Source: Paenalkalicoccus suaedae (GTDB lineage Bacteria > Bacillota > Bacilli > Bacillales > Salisediminibacteriaceae). From it: DNA of 64,000 nt. The notes under the pieces were generated by a model. That model was not told the DNA's origin. It saw nothing but the letters and a program-made list of their open reading frames with translations, and did not search any database. Of this stretch, positions 30,617 through 40,083 are shown piece by piece. The position numbers and the translations under genes were made by a program. The stretch covers positions 682,001 through 746,000 of the forward strand of contig NZ_CP041372.2 of the NCBI RefSeq assembly GCF_006965545.2. Reading direction: 5' to 3'. The stretch's first letter is position 1. Every line of letters begins with the position of its first letter.

Positions 30617-30790
30617 TACCAAATCAGAAAGAAGGTCCGTCGCTTAATCTTCCATAAACGTTAAGCAGCTAGTTGATCCAGATGACATAAAAGAAGTAAG
30701 GAGCAAATGGAAGTAAGGTGAATCTAATGAGAAGTATGCCGCAACAACCAATATCCTCCAACTAACAACCTCAAAAAACTAACACCACTC

Positions 30791-30833
30791 AAAACAAAAA
30801 ACGCCGCTGACTCTCTGACAGAGCGCACCGGCG
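30791..30833 (-). terminator. Orphan minus-strand terminator
   Basis: On the minus strand CGCCG pairs with CGGCG and an inner CTCT with AGAG, followed by TTTTTTGTTTT. No minus-strand gene lies upstream of it, so it may end a small RNA made from 30834-31060 or stop antisense transcripts from the metB-like promoter region. On the plus strand, a 12-codon frame with AAGGGGG before it occupies 30879-30917 (MSFTDTYYTEEL); whether it is translated is unknown. Nothing else was seen in 30617-31086. Confidence 0.55.
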
Positions 30834-31086
30834 GGCTGGCAACAGACCAGCAAATATATTTAAGGGGGAAAGGACGTAATGTCCTTTACTGATACCTACT
30901 ATACAGAGGAATTATGAAGCTAATATGAAGGGGACATGAAGCCTATATGACAAATCATTAATTTGTTTTCTTCCATATGGGTGTATAAAAATACGCGCAA
31001 AATAAAACGATTATCTATATTATCTGACTAATTTAAGGTATGATAGTGAGATAAATGATTTTTGTGAATAGAAGGGATGATTGACC

Positions 31087-32235
31087 ATGCGTTTTGATAC
31101 AATGAACGTGCATTTTCCTACCAAGGAGCAAGCAAATGAAGTGAGTAAAACAAAGCCGATTTACCAAACTTCGGCATTTACCTTTAAAGACTTCACAGAG
31201 ATGGAAGAGTACTATCAGGGGAATAAAAATTACCTCTACACGCGTATGGGTAATCCAAATAATGATGACCTAGGCAAGGGGGTTGCGGACCTTGAAGGAG
31301 CAGAGATGGGCGTGGCAACATCCTCTGGGCTATCCGCTATCCTAGCAGGTGTCTTAGCCGTTGCGAAAACAGGCGATCATATCATCGCAACAGAAGACCT
31401 TTACGGAGGGACATATTCGCTATTTAAGCAGGATCTCGCAGACTTCGGAATCGAAGTAAGCTTTATTGACTTAACCGATCGAGAGGCAATCGAAGCATCA
31501 GTAAAGGACAACACCGTCCTTCTCTATAGCGAATCGATCACAAATCCATTACTACGAGTAGAGGACATCGAAGGGCTCTCACAAATTGCGCTCACTAACG
31601 ATATTAAACTTATGATCGACAATACGTTTGCAACACCATACCTATTACGACCACACGAACTCGGAGCAGACATCGTTGTCCACAGCGTTACCAAATATAT
31701 CGGTGGACACAGTGACGTGACAGCAGGAGCTGTTACTGGGTCACGTGAGCTTATGGTAAAAGCAAAGGCTAAAATGGCTATGCTTGGTAGCAACGTCGGA
31801 CCATTCGACGCATGGCTCGCGAGCCGAGGACTTAAAACACTTAGCCTCCGCATGGAACGGCAGTGTAATAACGCACAAAAGCTAGCTCGATCACTGGAGA
31901 CAGCAGACGGCGTCAAGCACGTTTACTATCCAAAAGCAGCATCTACAAAAGGCAACGGCGCTATCGTGACGATCGAACTCGATGATGCTATCGACGTCTT
32001 TGACTTTTCGTCTAAACTAGGATTTGTCAAAGTCGTCCCTACGCTCGCAGGACTCGAGACATCGATCTCCTATCCGATCGCAACATCGCACCGATCCATA
32101 CCAGACGAACTACGCCAAAAGCTAGGCGTCACTGCCCAAACGATTCGCATCTCCGTAGGAATCGAAGACGCAGACGACATCACAGAAGCATTCGAAAAAG
32201 CGCTTCAAGCCGTACGATTTGAGCAACAAGCTTAA
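31087..32235 (+). CDS. Trans-sulfuration PLP enzyme (cystathionine gamma-synthase / gamma-lyase family)
   Basis: Cys/Met metabolism PLP enzyme of 382 residues. The PLP lysine is in VHSVTKYIGGHSDVTAGAV and the PLP-phosphate motif SSGLSAILA is near residue 80. Related enzymes make cystathionine or homocysteine from activated homoserine, or cleave cystathionine or methionine; the exact reaction cannot be decided here. GAAGGGATG precedes ATG 31087, chosen over TTG 31081. It stands alone with its own terminator. I see no S-box or T-box leader. Confidence 0.88.
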   Translation: MRFDTMNVHFPTKEQANEVSKTKPIYQTSAFTFKDFTEMEEYYQGNKNYLYTRMGNPNNDDLGKGVADLEGAEMGVATSSGLSAILAGVLAVAKTGDHIIATEDLYGGTYSLFKQDLADFGIEVSFIDLTDREAIEASVKDNTVLLYSESITNPLLRVEDIEGLSQIALTNDIKLMIDNTFATPYLLRPHELGADIVVHSVTKYIGGHSDVTAGAVTGSRELMVKAKAKMAMLGSNVGPFDAWLASRGLKTLSLRMERQCNNAQKLARSLETADGVKHVYYPKAASTKGNGAIVTIELDDAIDVFDFSSKLGFVKVVPTLAGLETSISYPIATSHRSIPDELRQKLGVTAQTIRISVGIEDADDITEAFEKALQAVRFEQQA

Positions 32236-32269
32236 TTTTTTGGGCTAACCACATAACGCATCAACGATG

Positions 32270-32314
32270 ACAGAAGACGAAGGAGGAACCATGCCTCCTC
32301 GCTTCTGTTTTTTG
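32270..32314 (+). terminator. Terminator after trans-sulfuration gene
   Basis: ACAGAAG...GGAGG pairs with CCTCC...CTTCTGT, followed by TTTTTTG. Confidence 0.88.
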
Positions 32315-32393
32315 TTTGTTTAATCCCGCTTGTTGTTACGCTATAGGTATTGGTATAATAGGGACGCAGCAAAACAGAACGGGAGGACAGCCA

Positions 32394-32852
32394 ATGGAGA
32401 CGTGGCACCTAAATACAATAGAAGTAAGAGAAACAGAGGCGTTCGCTGACAAATTAGGCGGCCTATTAAAACCAGGGGATCTTGTCACCTTAAGTGGAGA
32501 CTTAGGCGCAGGTAAAACGACGTTTACAAAAGCATTAGCAAAAGCATTAGGCGTTACCAAAAACGTAAACAGTCCAACGTTTACGATTATGAAGGAATAT
32601 AGGGGCTACGTACCCTTTTATCATATGGATGCGTACCGACTCGAAGACTCATTTGAGGATCTTGGCCTCGACGAGTATTTTGAAGGAGAAGGTGTCACAA
32701 TCGTCGAGTGGCCGGAAATGATCGAGGAGCAGCTCCCAACGGAACGGTTAGCCCTCTTTATTTCGTACGAAGGGGAGACAGCAAGACAAATCCGTCTTGA
32801 AGCAACTGGCGAGCGGTACGAGGCGATTGTAAAGGAGCTTAAGCAAGGATGA
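32394..32852 (+). CDS. tsaE: tRNA t6A biosynthesis ATPase TsaE
   Basis: P-loop ATPase of 152 residues needed with TsaB and TsaD for N6-threonylcarbamoyladenosine at tRNA position 37. Walker A is GDLGAGKTTF. GGGAGGA selects ATG 32394 although the frame opens at 32316. An extended -10 (TGGTATAAT, 32351-32359) upstream is a likely promoter for tsaE-tsaB-rimI-tsaD. The stop overlaps tsaB (ATGA). Confidence 0.94.
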   Translation: METWHLNTIEVRETEAFADKLGGLLKPGDLVTLSGDLGAGKTTFTKALAKALGVTKNVNSPTFTIMKEYRGYVPFYHMDAYRLEDSFEDLGLDEYFEGEGVTIVEWPEMIEEQLPTERLALFISYEGETARQIRLEATGERYEAIVKELKQG

Positions 32853-33559
32853 ATATACTAGCAATAGATACGACCTCCACTGTGATGACAGTGGCAGTAG
32901 TCAAAGACGAGAGGCTGCGTGGGGAGATAACGACGCATCATAAAAAGAATCATTCGATTCGGCTGATGCCGGCGATCCGTATGCTGTTTGAAGAAGCGGA
33001 TATGAAGTCAGAAGAAATCGACCGCATCGTGGTCTCAGAGGGTCCTGGTTCTTATACAGGTGTCCGCATAGGTGTTACAACCGCCAAAACGATGGCATGG
33101 TCACTAGGTGTGCCACTCGTAGGTGTATCCAGTATGGAAATGTTAGCGCAAAACGGTCGCTATTTTAACGGACTGATTTCGCCGTTTTATGATGCGCGTC
33201 GTGGACAAGTATTCACGGGGCTTTATCGTGCGGCAAACGGCATCGTGGAGCAGGTGGAAAAAGACCAGCTTATTATGCATGAAGAATGGCTTACGAAGCT
33301 TAAAGACTATGACGAACCTGTCTTGTTCTTTAGTCCAGATATCGAGAAGCACGAGGAGCTTATTCGGGAGCAGCTAGCGTCTGCGGTCATTGCACAGCCT
33401 ATCAACCAGCAGTCTCACGCAGCAGCTTTAGCGGCAATTGGAGCGACTAGAGAGCCAGTTACGGATATTCATGCATTTACACCGACGTATTTACGGATTG
33501 CCGAAGCGGAAGCGAATTGGTTAAAGCGTCAACAGCAGGAGCAGGCTGATGGCAAGTGA
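32849..33559 (+). CDS. tsaB: tRNA t6A biosynthesis protein TsaB
   Basis: ASKHA-fold partner of TsaD, 236 residues, with MNILAIDTTSTVMTVAV and SEGPGSYTGVRIGVTTAKTM. It starts within the tsaE stop (ATGA), suggesting translational coupling. Confidence 0.94.
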   Translation: MNILAIDTTSTVMTVAVVKDERLRGEITTHHKKNHSIRLMPAIRMLFEEADMKSEEIDRIVVSEGPGSYTGVRIGVTTAKTMAWSLGVPLVGVSSMEMLAQNGRYFNGLISPFYDARRGQVFTGLYRAANGIVEQVEKDQLIMHEEWLTKLKDYDEPVLFFSPDIEKHEELIREQLASAVIAQPINQQSHAAALAAIGATREPVTDIHAFTPTYLRIAEAEANWLKRQQQEQADGK

Positions 33560-33998
33560 TGTGCAGATTCGTCTTATGGACATCCCGGATATAGATGGGG
33601 TATTAGATGTTGAGCACGATAGTTTTCCAACGCCTTGGACGAGAGAGGCGTTTTATAATGAAATTACGAAGAATCAGTATGCGTATTATTTAGTCGCGGT
33701 TGACGGCGAAAAGGTAATTGGGTACTGCGGGCTGTGGGTGATTGTGGATAGTTCGCATATCACGAATATCGCGGTGCACAGCTCGATGCGTCGCGAGGGA
33801 ATTGGTGAGGCGTTGTTGCATGGGTCGATGGAGATGGCGCGCATGCTTGGCGCGGAGCGGATTAGTTTAGAGGTGCGGGTGTCGAATGAGCCGGCGCAGG
33901 CGATGTATCGGAAGTTTGGATTTGAGAACGGTGGAATTAGAAAGCAATACTATACGGATAACCAAGAGGATGCTCTTGTGATGTGGGTGAAGCTATGA
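33549..33998 (+). CDS. rimI: Ribosomal protein alanine N-acetyltransferase RimI
   Basis: GNAT acetyltransferase of 149 residues for ribosomal protein S18 or similar N-termini. Acetyl-CoA motif [17 protein letters not shown]; conserved [13 protein letters not shown] at the N-terminus. Overlaps tsaB by 11 bases and tsaD by 4. Confidence 0.92.
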   Translation: MASDVQIRLMDIPDIDGVLDVEHDSFPTPWTREAFYNEITKNQYAYYLVAVDGEKVIGYCGLWVIVDSSHITNIAVHSSMRREGIGEALLHGSMEMARMLGAERISLEVRVSNEPAQAMYRKFGFENGGIRKQYYTDNQEDALVMWVKL

Positions 33999-35005
33999 AT
34001 AAACAATCATTGATATTAGGTATTGAGACGAGCTGTGATGAGACGGCGGCAGCGGTTGTACGCGACGGTCGGCAGATTGTGAGTAACGTGGTCTCGTCGC
34101 AGATCGAGAGTCATAAGCGCTTTGGTGGTGTCGTGCCGGAGATTGCGTCGCGTCATCACGTGGAGCAGATGACGTATATTATCGAGGCGGCGCTACAAGA
34201 AGCGGACGCGGAGTTTAGCGATCTGGATGCGATTGCGGTGACGGAGGGGCCTGGTCTAGTTGGTGCCCTGCTGATCGGCGTGAACGCAGCCAAAGCGCTG
34301 GCGTTTACTCGCAACATTCCGCTCGTCGGCGTGCATCATATTGCCGGTCATATTTACGCGAATCATCTTATAGAGGAGCTAACCTTCCCGCTCGTGACGC
34401 TTGTCGTCTCCGGCGGTCACACAGAGCTTGTCTATATGCAGGAGCATGGCTCCTACGAGATTATTGGGGAAACTCGGGACGACGCTGTTGGCGAAGCGTA
34501 CGATAAGGTTGCGCGTACGATTGGTCTACCGTATCCTGGAGGACCTCATATTGATAGACTTGCAGCAGAAGGGGAGGAGACAATTGATCTCCCACGTGCG
34601 TGGCTTGAGGACGGGTCGTACGATTTCAGCTTCAGTGGCTTAAAGTCTGCAGTTATTAATACGTTGCACAACGCGAAGCAAAAGGGAATCGAGCTTCGTC
34701 AGGAGGACATTGCGGCGAGCTTTCAGGCTGCAGCCGTCGATGTGTTAGTAACAAAGACGATGCGTGCTGTGGAAGAAAAGGGAGTAGATCGTCTCTTAGT
34801 TGCAGGTGGAGTAGCGGCAAATAAAGGTCTACGTAAAGCGTTAACAGATGCCTGTTTAGATAAAGGAATTACGCTAACAATCCCGCCACTGTCCTTATGC
34901 ACGGATAACGCTGCGATGATTGCAGCAGCAGGTGCGATTGCGTTTGAACAAGGTCGCAGAAGTGATGATCGCTTAAACGGTGAACCAGGTCTTGACCTTA
35001 AGTAG
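33995..35005 (+). CDS. tsaD: tRNA t6A transferase TsaD (Gcp)
   Basis: Catalytic subunit that transfers threonylcarbamoyl to A37 of ANN-decoding tRNAs. It has 336 residues: [15 protein letters not shown] at the N-terminus, metal ligands in HHIAGH (114-119), GGHTELVYM, and [14 protein letters not shown]. The ATG overlaps the rimI stop; the GTG at 33983 is less likely. Confidence 0.96.
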   Translation: MNKQSLILGIETSCDETAAAVVRDGRQIVSNVVSSQIESHKRFGGVVPEIASRHHVEQMTYIIEAALQEADAEFSDLDAIAVTEGPGLVGALLIGVNAAKALAFTRNIPLVGVHHIAGHIYANHLIEELTFPLVTLVVSGGHTELVYMQEHGSYEIIGETRDDAVGEAYDKVARTIGLPYPGGPHIDRLAAEGEETIDLPRAWLEDGSYDFSFSGLKSAVINTLHNAKQKGIELRQEDIAASFQAAAVDVLVTKTMRAVEEKGVDRLLVAGGVAANKGLRKALTDACLDKGITLTIPPLSLCTDNAAMIAAAGAIAFEQGRRSDDRLNGEPGLDLK

Positions 35006-35086
35006 CATGATTTGTCGAACATAGACTAAATTTGAAACATTTTTCCTGCTTCCTCCGTATATATAAAAAAAGGAGGGAGCTTTCTT

Positions 35087-35590
35087 ATGGAAAGAACGGT
35101 CTATTTCAGTGATAATTTTTTCTCATCAGGCAAAACAGATATTTTTAACGAGGATAAAGAGCGTGTTGGAGAGCTCGATTTGAAGGGGGCTTTCTCTTCA
35201 AGCGTACGCATTGAAACAAAGGAAGGAAATGTGCTAGAAGCGGCTTTCCCATTCTTCTCGATGAAATGGCGTATTAAGCTTGAGGATGGTACGAAGGTAG
35301 GCGAGGTCAAATACGCGCTCTCGTTCTCTAAAAAGCGCTACACATATACGACATCAACGGGTGAGTATGATATCTCTGCTCCAGCATTCTCGCGCTCTTA
35401 TACGATTAAGGATACGGACGAACAAACAGTTGCCATCTTTGATCGGGTAAGCGGCTTTTTTTCTGCGCCGTCATACAAGCTTGTCAATGAATCAGACTAC
35501 TTAACAACAGAAGAACTCATTGCGGTCGTGATGGGCGTCAATGCGATTGAGAAGGCAAGCAGTAATAATAGTCACACACCGACACCTTAA
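35087..35590 (+). CDS. Tubby C-terminal-like (LURP-one related) protein
   Basis: Beta-rich protein of 167 residues, MERTVYFSDNFFSSGKTDIF, resembling tubby/LURP-one barrels (repeats such as DGTKVGEVKYALSFSKKRY, and FDRVSGFFSAPSYKL). No signal peptide or membrane segment. Strong GGAGGGAG before ATG 35087. Function unknown. Confidence 0.6.
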   Translation: MERTVYFSDNFFSSGKTDIFNEDKERVGELDLKGAFSSSVRIETKEGNVLEAAFPFFSMKWRIKLEDGTKVGEVKYALSFSKKRYTYTTSTGEYDISAPAFSRSYTIKDTDEQTVAIFDRVSGFFSAPSYKLVNESDYLTTEELIAVVMGVNAIEKASSNNSHTPTP

Positions 35591-35595
35591 GTAGG

Positions 35596-35952
35596 AGTGG
35601 ATAACGTTATCCACAACCTGTGCAAAAGATCGAATATTGTTGAATTGTAAAGAATTTGTCGTGTTAATAAATAATTTGTGGATAAGTCGTGGAATTGTTA
35701 ATAAGATATGAATATGGCGTTAAATGGGCATTTTTCTGTGTATATCTCTGTGGATAATGTGGATATGTCAGAAAATAAGCATATTTTTGTGTATTTAACG
35801 GTGGATTATAGGAAAAAATTCAGTGGATAACCATGAGAGTGCAGTTTTTAGGGGGAGACTTAGGTCTCCCTTGTCCCTCAACATGCATTCTTTTTATGTT
35901 ATTTTGTCGGATAAGAACTGTTTGAACCGTTCGAAGGAAAAAGTTGTCCACA
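35596..35952. promoter_or_regulatory. DnaA-box cluster downstream of tsaD
   Basis: Exact DnaA boxes (TTATCCACA or its complement) at 35607-35615, 35677-35685 and 35749-35757; one-mismatch boxes at 35596-35604, 35758-35766, 35822-35830 and 35944-35952; a weaker one at 35810-35818. The first two form the perfect palindrome GTGGATAACGTTATCCAC (35597-35614). The region is AT-rich and gene-free. In B. subtilis a stable DnaA-binding cluster near gcp (tsaD) is known to act on replication initiation control; position and content match, so the same role is inferred. Confidence 0.85.
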
Positions 35953-36011
35953 CTTTTAAGAATTTTTTAATTAATATGAGCTTTTTTGCTTATTAAAAGC
36001 ATCATACGCTA

Positions 36012-36764
36012 TTACTCATTAGATTCTAAAACTTTTATTTCTTTTGTATACATGATCGGAGGTAGCATCTCTGCTAATCCATCGTGCTCCGGGGTTACTT
36101 GTATCATATCGCCGACCCGTAAATCGTTTAATTCAATTTGCTCTCGATTGTTATCCACAATAACGCCATTACTTATATCAATAGAGAATTCACCTGTCCA
36201 TTGTTGATTTTCAGCAGCTTCAATTAATGGTCCTGATTGTTCATATGTTTCCTTTATAACTGCTTGAAAAGGAGGGAAATCAGGCTCAGTGTTTGTGGAG
36301 AGAACGTCTATTTTGTGTACATACATTCCTAGAGGTTCGCTACTTTCAAGACCTCTAATTTCACGTGTAATTTTTACTCTGTCGCCTCTTTTAATGTCTT
36401 CCATTCCAATCTCGTCTCCATTTTCATTAAGAACCACTGCAGCGGTGTTCTCCTCATCAAATTTGACGATGAATTCTTTAGACCTTCCCATATCTGCGGT
36501 TGCACCATCAATGACTTCTATTAATAGTGAATCCCCACCTCCACCTCTTGATCGCACGATCTCACCAGTTACTTCCGCTTCAAATGTTGGTAAGCTCTCT
36601 TCGTCATCTCTACCCCATCTAGTGTCTACATTGGTATCGGTATTTTCACTCGAATTCTCAGCAGTAATCTCAGAGGTAGAAGGGATATTCGTCTGATTTT
36701 CGCTTGTATTTGAACAACCAGCTAAAAATAAACATGCTAGTAGAAACGTAATCACAAATCTCAT
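36012..36764 (-). CDS. Lipoprotein with two DUF3221/YobA-like repeats
   Basis: Exported lipoprotein of 250 residues: signal peptide with lipobox LAGC (Cys17), a polar linker, then two related beta-rich units (about 55-145, FEAEVTGEIVRSR...IKRGDRVKI; and about 160-250, FQAVIKETYEQSG...LRVGDMIQV). AAAGGAGTG precedes ATG 36764. Function unknown; the assignment to DUF3221 is by recollection of pattern. Confidence 0.6.
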   Translation of the reverse strand: MRFVITFLLACLFLAGCSNTSENQTNIPSTSEITAENSSENTDTNVDTRWGRDDEESLPTFEAEVTGEIVRSRGGGGDSLLIEVIDGATADMGRSKEFIVKFDEENTAAVVLNENGDEIGMEDIKRGDRVKITREIRGLESSEPLGMYVHKIDVLSTNTEPDFPPFQAVIKETYEQSGPLIEAAENQQWTGEFSIDISNGVIVDNNREQIELNDLRVGDMIQVTPEHDGLAEMLPPIMYTKEIKVLESNE

Positions 36765-36839
36765 GCTCTCACTCCTTTATCTATTAGTCGAAAGGGGGAG
36801 AACTAAAGTTACATGAATCTTTAAATCGATGGCTTCAAA

Positions 36840-37262
36840 TTACTGCTTTTCAGTTACACGACTCTGTCTACGCGAAGCCCTAAAAATCGAGCGAACAATT
36901 AGTTGTGCAATAAACGAGGCAATCCCCGTGAGCAGAACAACCATTTCCATTGTAAAAGGATTAAACCAAGATGGATTAGGTGGCACTAAAAACGACACAG
37001 CTAAAAATAAGGAAAGAATGATCGTTAATAAATTCGCAATTACGACGTGGAGTATAAAGACTCGCGACGATAATCCACCAATAACAATAATCAACCCTAT
37101 TGCAACAATAGCAACTACATAAAACAGCTCTATACCTCTATCCACTAAAACAATATCAACGAAAAATACTAAAAACGGAAGCGGAACAAGCGTAAGTAAC
37201 AACCAAATATACTTGATATAAATTCCTCCTTTGATTGCAAACGTCGAATGAAACTCTTCCAT
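36840..37262 (-). CDS. Four-segment hypothetical membrane protein
   Basis: 140 residues with four hydrophobic segments (from about 16, 45, 65 and 105) and a basic tail RSIFRASRRQSR. Start ATG 37262 has a weak site. A much stronger AGGAGG lies inside the frame near 37223-37230 but no usual start codon is properly placed after it, so the true start is uncertain. May be co-transcribed with the lipoprotein at 36012. Confidence 0.55.
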   Translation of the reverse strand: MEEFHSTFAIKGGIYIKYIWLLLTLVPLPFLVFFVDIVLVDRGIELFYVVAIVAIGLIIVIGGLSSRVFILHVVIANLLTIILSLFLAVSFLVPPNPSWFNPFTMEMVVLLTGIASFIAQLIVRSIFRASRRQSRVTEKQ

Positions 37263-37343
37263 TGTCACTCACGTAGATAATATTATCCAATTATTACAGA
37301 AAACAAACAATTGTCAAATCATCTAAGTAGGAGAGTGAGTGGC

Positions 37344-37544
37344 ATGAACAAACTGTTAATAGGAAATGTCTTTGTCCTAACGGGCATGCTTCTTTTAGTG
37401 ATCGCATCCAATATATCTGATTCAACACTTTGGCTCATCACAATGAGTGCTAGTGTCTTCTCGAACATACTAGGGACTATCTTTTTGTCCTTGTTCTTAA
37501 AAAAGACACTTGCTGATAAAAAAGCTGTTTCAAATTCTCGATAA
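37344..37544 (+). CDS. Small two-segment membrane protein
   Basis: 66 residues: hydrophobic segments at about 4-22 and 30-50 and a basic end KKTLADKKAVSNSR. TAGGAG lies about ten bases before ATG 37344. No family recognised. Confidence 0.5.
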   Translation: MNKLLIGNVFVLTGMLLLVIASNISDSTLWLITMSASVFSNILGTIFLSLFLKKTLADKKAVSNSR

Positions 37545-37584
37545 GTTAGATTATTCACTAGCATTTTTACTAAACCCTTAAAAG

Positions 37585-37835
37585 AAGCACCAAGCCGGCA
37601 AACTCGGAAGACACCTGAAGACAATCCATAGGAATAGGCTGGCACTTAAGACCCCACAGGAAGGCGTTTAGGGTAAGGCGACAGCCGCGCCCTGCCGACG
37701 AGGAGGCATAAGGTCAGACCCTATGCCGAGGGTGTCTGTAGAGCTGATGGCTCTTCCTTCCTTCTACACAAAACAAACAGAATGAACCGTCTGGCACTTA
37801 AGCTCTTATAACAGCTCGAAGAGCTGTATTCATTC
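37585..37835. repeat. Degenerate palindromic intergenic element, copy 1
   Basis: Shares blocks with the element at 41327: ACTCGGAAGACA, GACCCCACAG, GCGTTTAGG, CGAGGAGGC, GTCTGTAGAGCTGA and a GGCACTTAAGC tail. Ends with hairpin ACAGCTC/GAGCTGT. The GACCCCgCAGG...CGAGGAGGCT core recalls an abundant Bacillus intergenic repeat. It fills 37545-37843 between a small gene and the ABC-F terminator. Confidence 0.65.
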
Positions 37836-37843
37836 GACAAACA

Positions 37844-37873
37844 AAAGAAAAAGCCAGCCCAGAAGGACTGACT
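37844..37873 (-). terminator. Terminator of the ABC-F gene
   Basis: On the minus strand AGTCAGTCC pairs with GGGCTGGCT, followed by TTTTTC. It overlaps the stop codon. Confidence 0.9.
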
Positions 37874-39788
37874 ACTGTAACGCTTCCCATTCTTCGAACG
37901 CCTCATCCATCTCTGCTTTCGCAGCCTCCAGTTGCTCGTTCACCTCACGAGCCTTCTCATGGTCTGCAAATACCTCCGGATCAACAAGCTTCGCTTCTAG
38001 TTCTTCGATCACCGTTTCCTTCTGCTCAATCGCATTTTCTAGCTCTTCAATGCGACGCTTTCGCTGACGTTCGTTCTTTTGCTTCGCCTTGTTTTCCTGA
38101 TAGTCGGATTTAGAAGAAGGAGTAGCCTGCACGTCTGAAACCGCCGGCTTATTTTCCTCCTCGGCAAGACGCTTTAGCTCAGCCTGCTCGAGCTTCTTTT
38201 GCACGTAGTAATCGTAGTCGCCGAGATAGCTTGTGACGCCAGTTGGCGAGAGCTCGGCTACACGCGTCGCCATACGATTGACGAAATATCGGTCGTGCGA
38301 GACGAAAATAATCGTGCCTGGATAGCTAATCAAGGCTTCCTCGAGCACCTCTTTACTATCGAGATCCAAGTGGTTCGTCGGCTCATCGAGAATGAGGACA
38401 TTAGCCTTTTGCATCATCAGTTTTGAGAGTGCAAGACGCGCCTTCTCGCCACCGCTTAAATCTTGGACATTTTTTAGCACATCGTCGCCACTAAATAAGA
38501 AATTCCCAAGTACCGTACGAATATCCTTCTCCGGCGTTTGTGGATAATCGTCCCACAGCTCCTGTAAGACGGTCTTTGACGAATGGAGCTCCGTTTGTTC
38601 CTGATCGTAGTAGCCAATTTCCACGTTACTACCGTAATGAATCGATCCTGCGAGCGGCTTTAACTTCTTTACGATCGCCTTTAACAGCGTCGATTTCCCA
38701 ATCCCGTTCGGACCAATGAGCGCTAAACTCTCGCCGCGCGATAGATCGAGCGAAAGGTTCGTCACAAGCGCCTCATCCGTGTACCCGAGTGAGAGGCTAT
38801 CAATCTTCATGACATCATTACCCGTCTGCTTCGTAATCCCAAACGAGAACTGCGCAGACTTATCGTCCGACCGCGGCCGATCCATGCGCTCCATACGATC
38901 AAGCTGCTTACGACGACTCTTCGCACGGTTACTCGTCGACGCACGCGCCAAGTTACGTTGCACAAAATCCTCGAGCTTCTTAATCTCACCCTGCTGCTTC
39001 TCAAACAGCTTCCACTCCTGCTCCTCAAGCTTCGCGGCCTCATCTAAATACGATGAATAGTTCCCGACGAATCGGCGCGTCTGGCGGAACGACAGCTCGT
39101 ACACGACCCCTACAACCTTATCTAAAAAGTATCTATCGTGAGAAACAATCAAAACAGCTCCGTCATAAGCGGACAAATAGCCTTCTAGCCACGTCAACGT
39201 GTCGATGTCCAAATGGTTTGTTGGCTCGTCTAAAATGAGCAGGTCCGGCTTAGAGAGCAGAAGCTTTCCTAAAGCAAGGCGCGTTTTTTGCCCTCCACTA
39301 AGAGACTCAACCGGTGTATCATAATCAAACGAAGTAAAGTGAAGTCCTGATAAAATACTGCGAATGTCAGCTTCATATTGAAACCCTCCACGAGCCTGGA
39401 AGTCGAGCTGAAGCTGGTCATATTCCTTTAAAATCTTTTCATAGTCCTCTTGCATCGGATCGCTCATTCGCTCCTCTAACTTGCGAAGCGTCTTCTCCAT
39501 GTTTCTCACCTCGGTAAAGACGGTGAGCATCTCATCCCAGATCGAGCGGGAGGTCTCGAGGCCGCTGTCCTGAGCGAGATAGCCGATCGTGGTCTCCTTT
39601 GGAATCATGAGCGTGCCACTATCATAGTTCATCTCACCGGCGATCACCTTTAAGAGGGTGGACTTGCCGGCGCCGTTGCGACCAACAAGTGCCACGCGCT
39701 CGCGACTTTTAATTTCCAATTTCACATTTGATAAAATTTGCTCGGATCCAAAGAATTTGGATAGCTGAGCGCACTGTAATAAAATCAT
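37872..39788 (-). CDS. ABC-F family ATPase (YdiF-like)
   Basis: Soluble ABC protein with two nucleotide-binding domains and no membrane segment, 638 residues; the family acts at the ribosome. Walker A motifs GRNGAGKST and GPNGIGKST, signatures LSGGQKTRLALGKLLL and LSGGEKARLALSKLMM, and a C-terminal coiled coil rich in Glu/Lys from about 540 are present. Position next to tsaD and rex matches B. subtilis ydiF. No sign that it is an antibiotic-resistance type. Confidence 0.9.
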   Translation of the reverse strand: MILLQCAQLSKFFGSEQILSNVKLEIKSRERVALVGRNGAGKSTLLKVIAGEMNYDSGTLMIPKETTIGYLAQDSGLETSRSIWDEMLTVFTEVRNMEKTLRKLEERMSDPMQEDYEKILKEYDQLQLDFQARGGFQYEADIRSILSGLHFTSFDYDTPVESLSGGQKTRLALGKLLLSKPDLLILDEPTNHLDIDTLTWLEGYLSAYDGAVLIVSHDRYFLDKVVGVVYELSFRQTRRFVGNYSSYLDEAAKLEEQEWKLFEKQQGEIKKLEDFVQRNLARASTSNRAKSRRKQLDRMERMDRPRSDDKSAQFSFGITKQTGNDVMKIDSLSLGYTDEALVTNLSLDLSRGESLALIGPNGIGKSTLLKAIVKKLKPLAGSIHYGSNVEIGYYDQEQTELHSSKTVLQELWDDYPQTPEKDIRTVLGNFLFSGDDVLKNVQDLSGGEKARLALSKLMMQKANVLILDEPTNHLDLDSKEVLEEALISYPGTIIFVSHDRYFVNRMATRVAELSPTGVTSYLGDYDYYVQKKLEQAELKRLAEEENKPAVSDVQATPSSKSDYQENKAKQKNERQRKRRIEELENAIEQKETVIEELEAKLVDPEVFADHEKAREVNEQLEAAKAEMDEAFEEWEALQ

Positions 39789-40007
39789 AGCTAGGTCATC
39801 CTCACGTTATAGTCTACGTTAAGCGTACAGGAAGTGTTGTGCCTCTGGCAACTATTCAATGACCAAGATCTCTGCACAGGGACACAAAATAGTGTAGAAT
39901 AGAACGTGACTGCGGAAATATCGCAAAAAACTGGATTGTGAAGGTTATTACATATATACTGCTAGATAGGATGCTTACTTTAGTAAGCTATTTGTCACTT
40001 AAAAGAT

Positions 40008-40052
40008 TGGAAGCGTTATCAACCTAGCAGGCTAATGTTTTACTTATATAAT
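40008..40052 (+). promoter_or_regulatory. cre-like site and -10 before rex
   Basis: TGGAAGCGTTATCA (40008-40021) closely fits the CcpA cre consensus TGWAANCGNTNWCA. TATAAT lies at 40047-40052 without a clear -35. Carbon control of rex is inference. Confidence 0.45.
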
Positions 40053-40083
40053 GTTAAAAGCTTTATTACAGGGGGCATACAAG

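Noticed and set aside
30834-31086. S-box or T-box leader before the trans-sulfuration gene
   Set aside because: No S-box core or T-box TGGNACC-type sequence seen.
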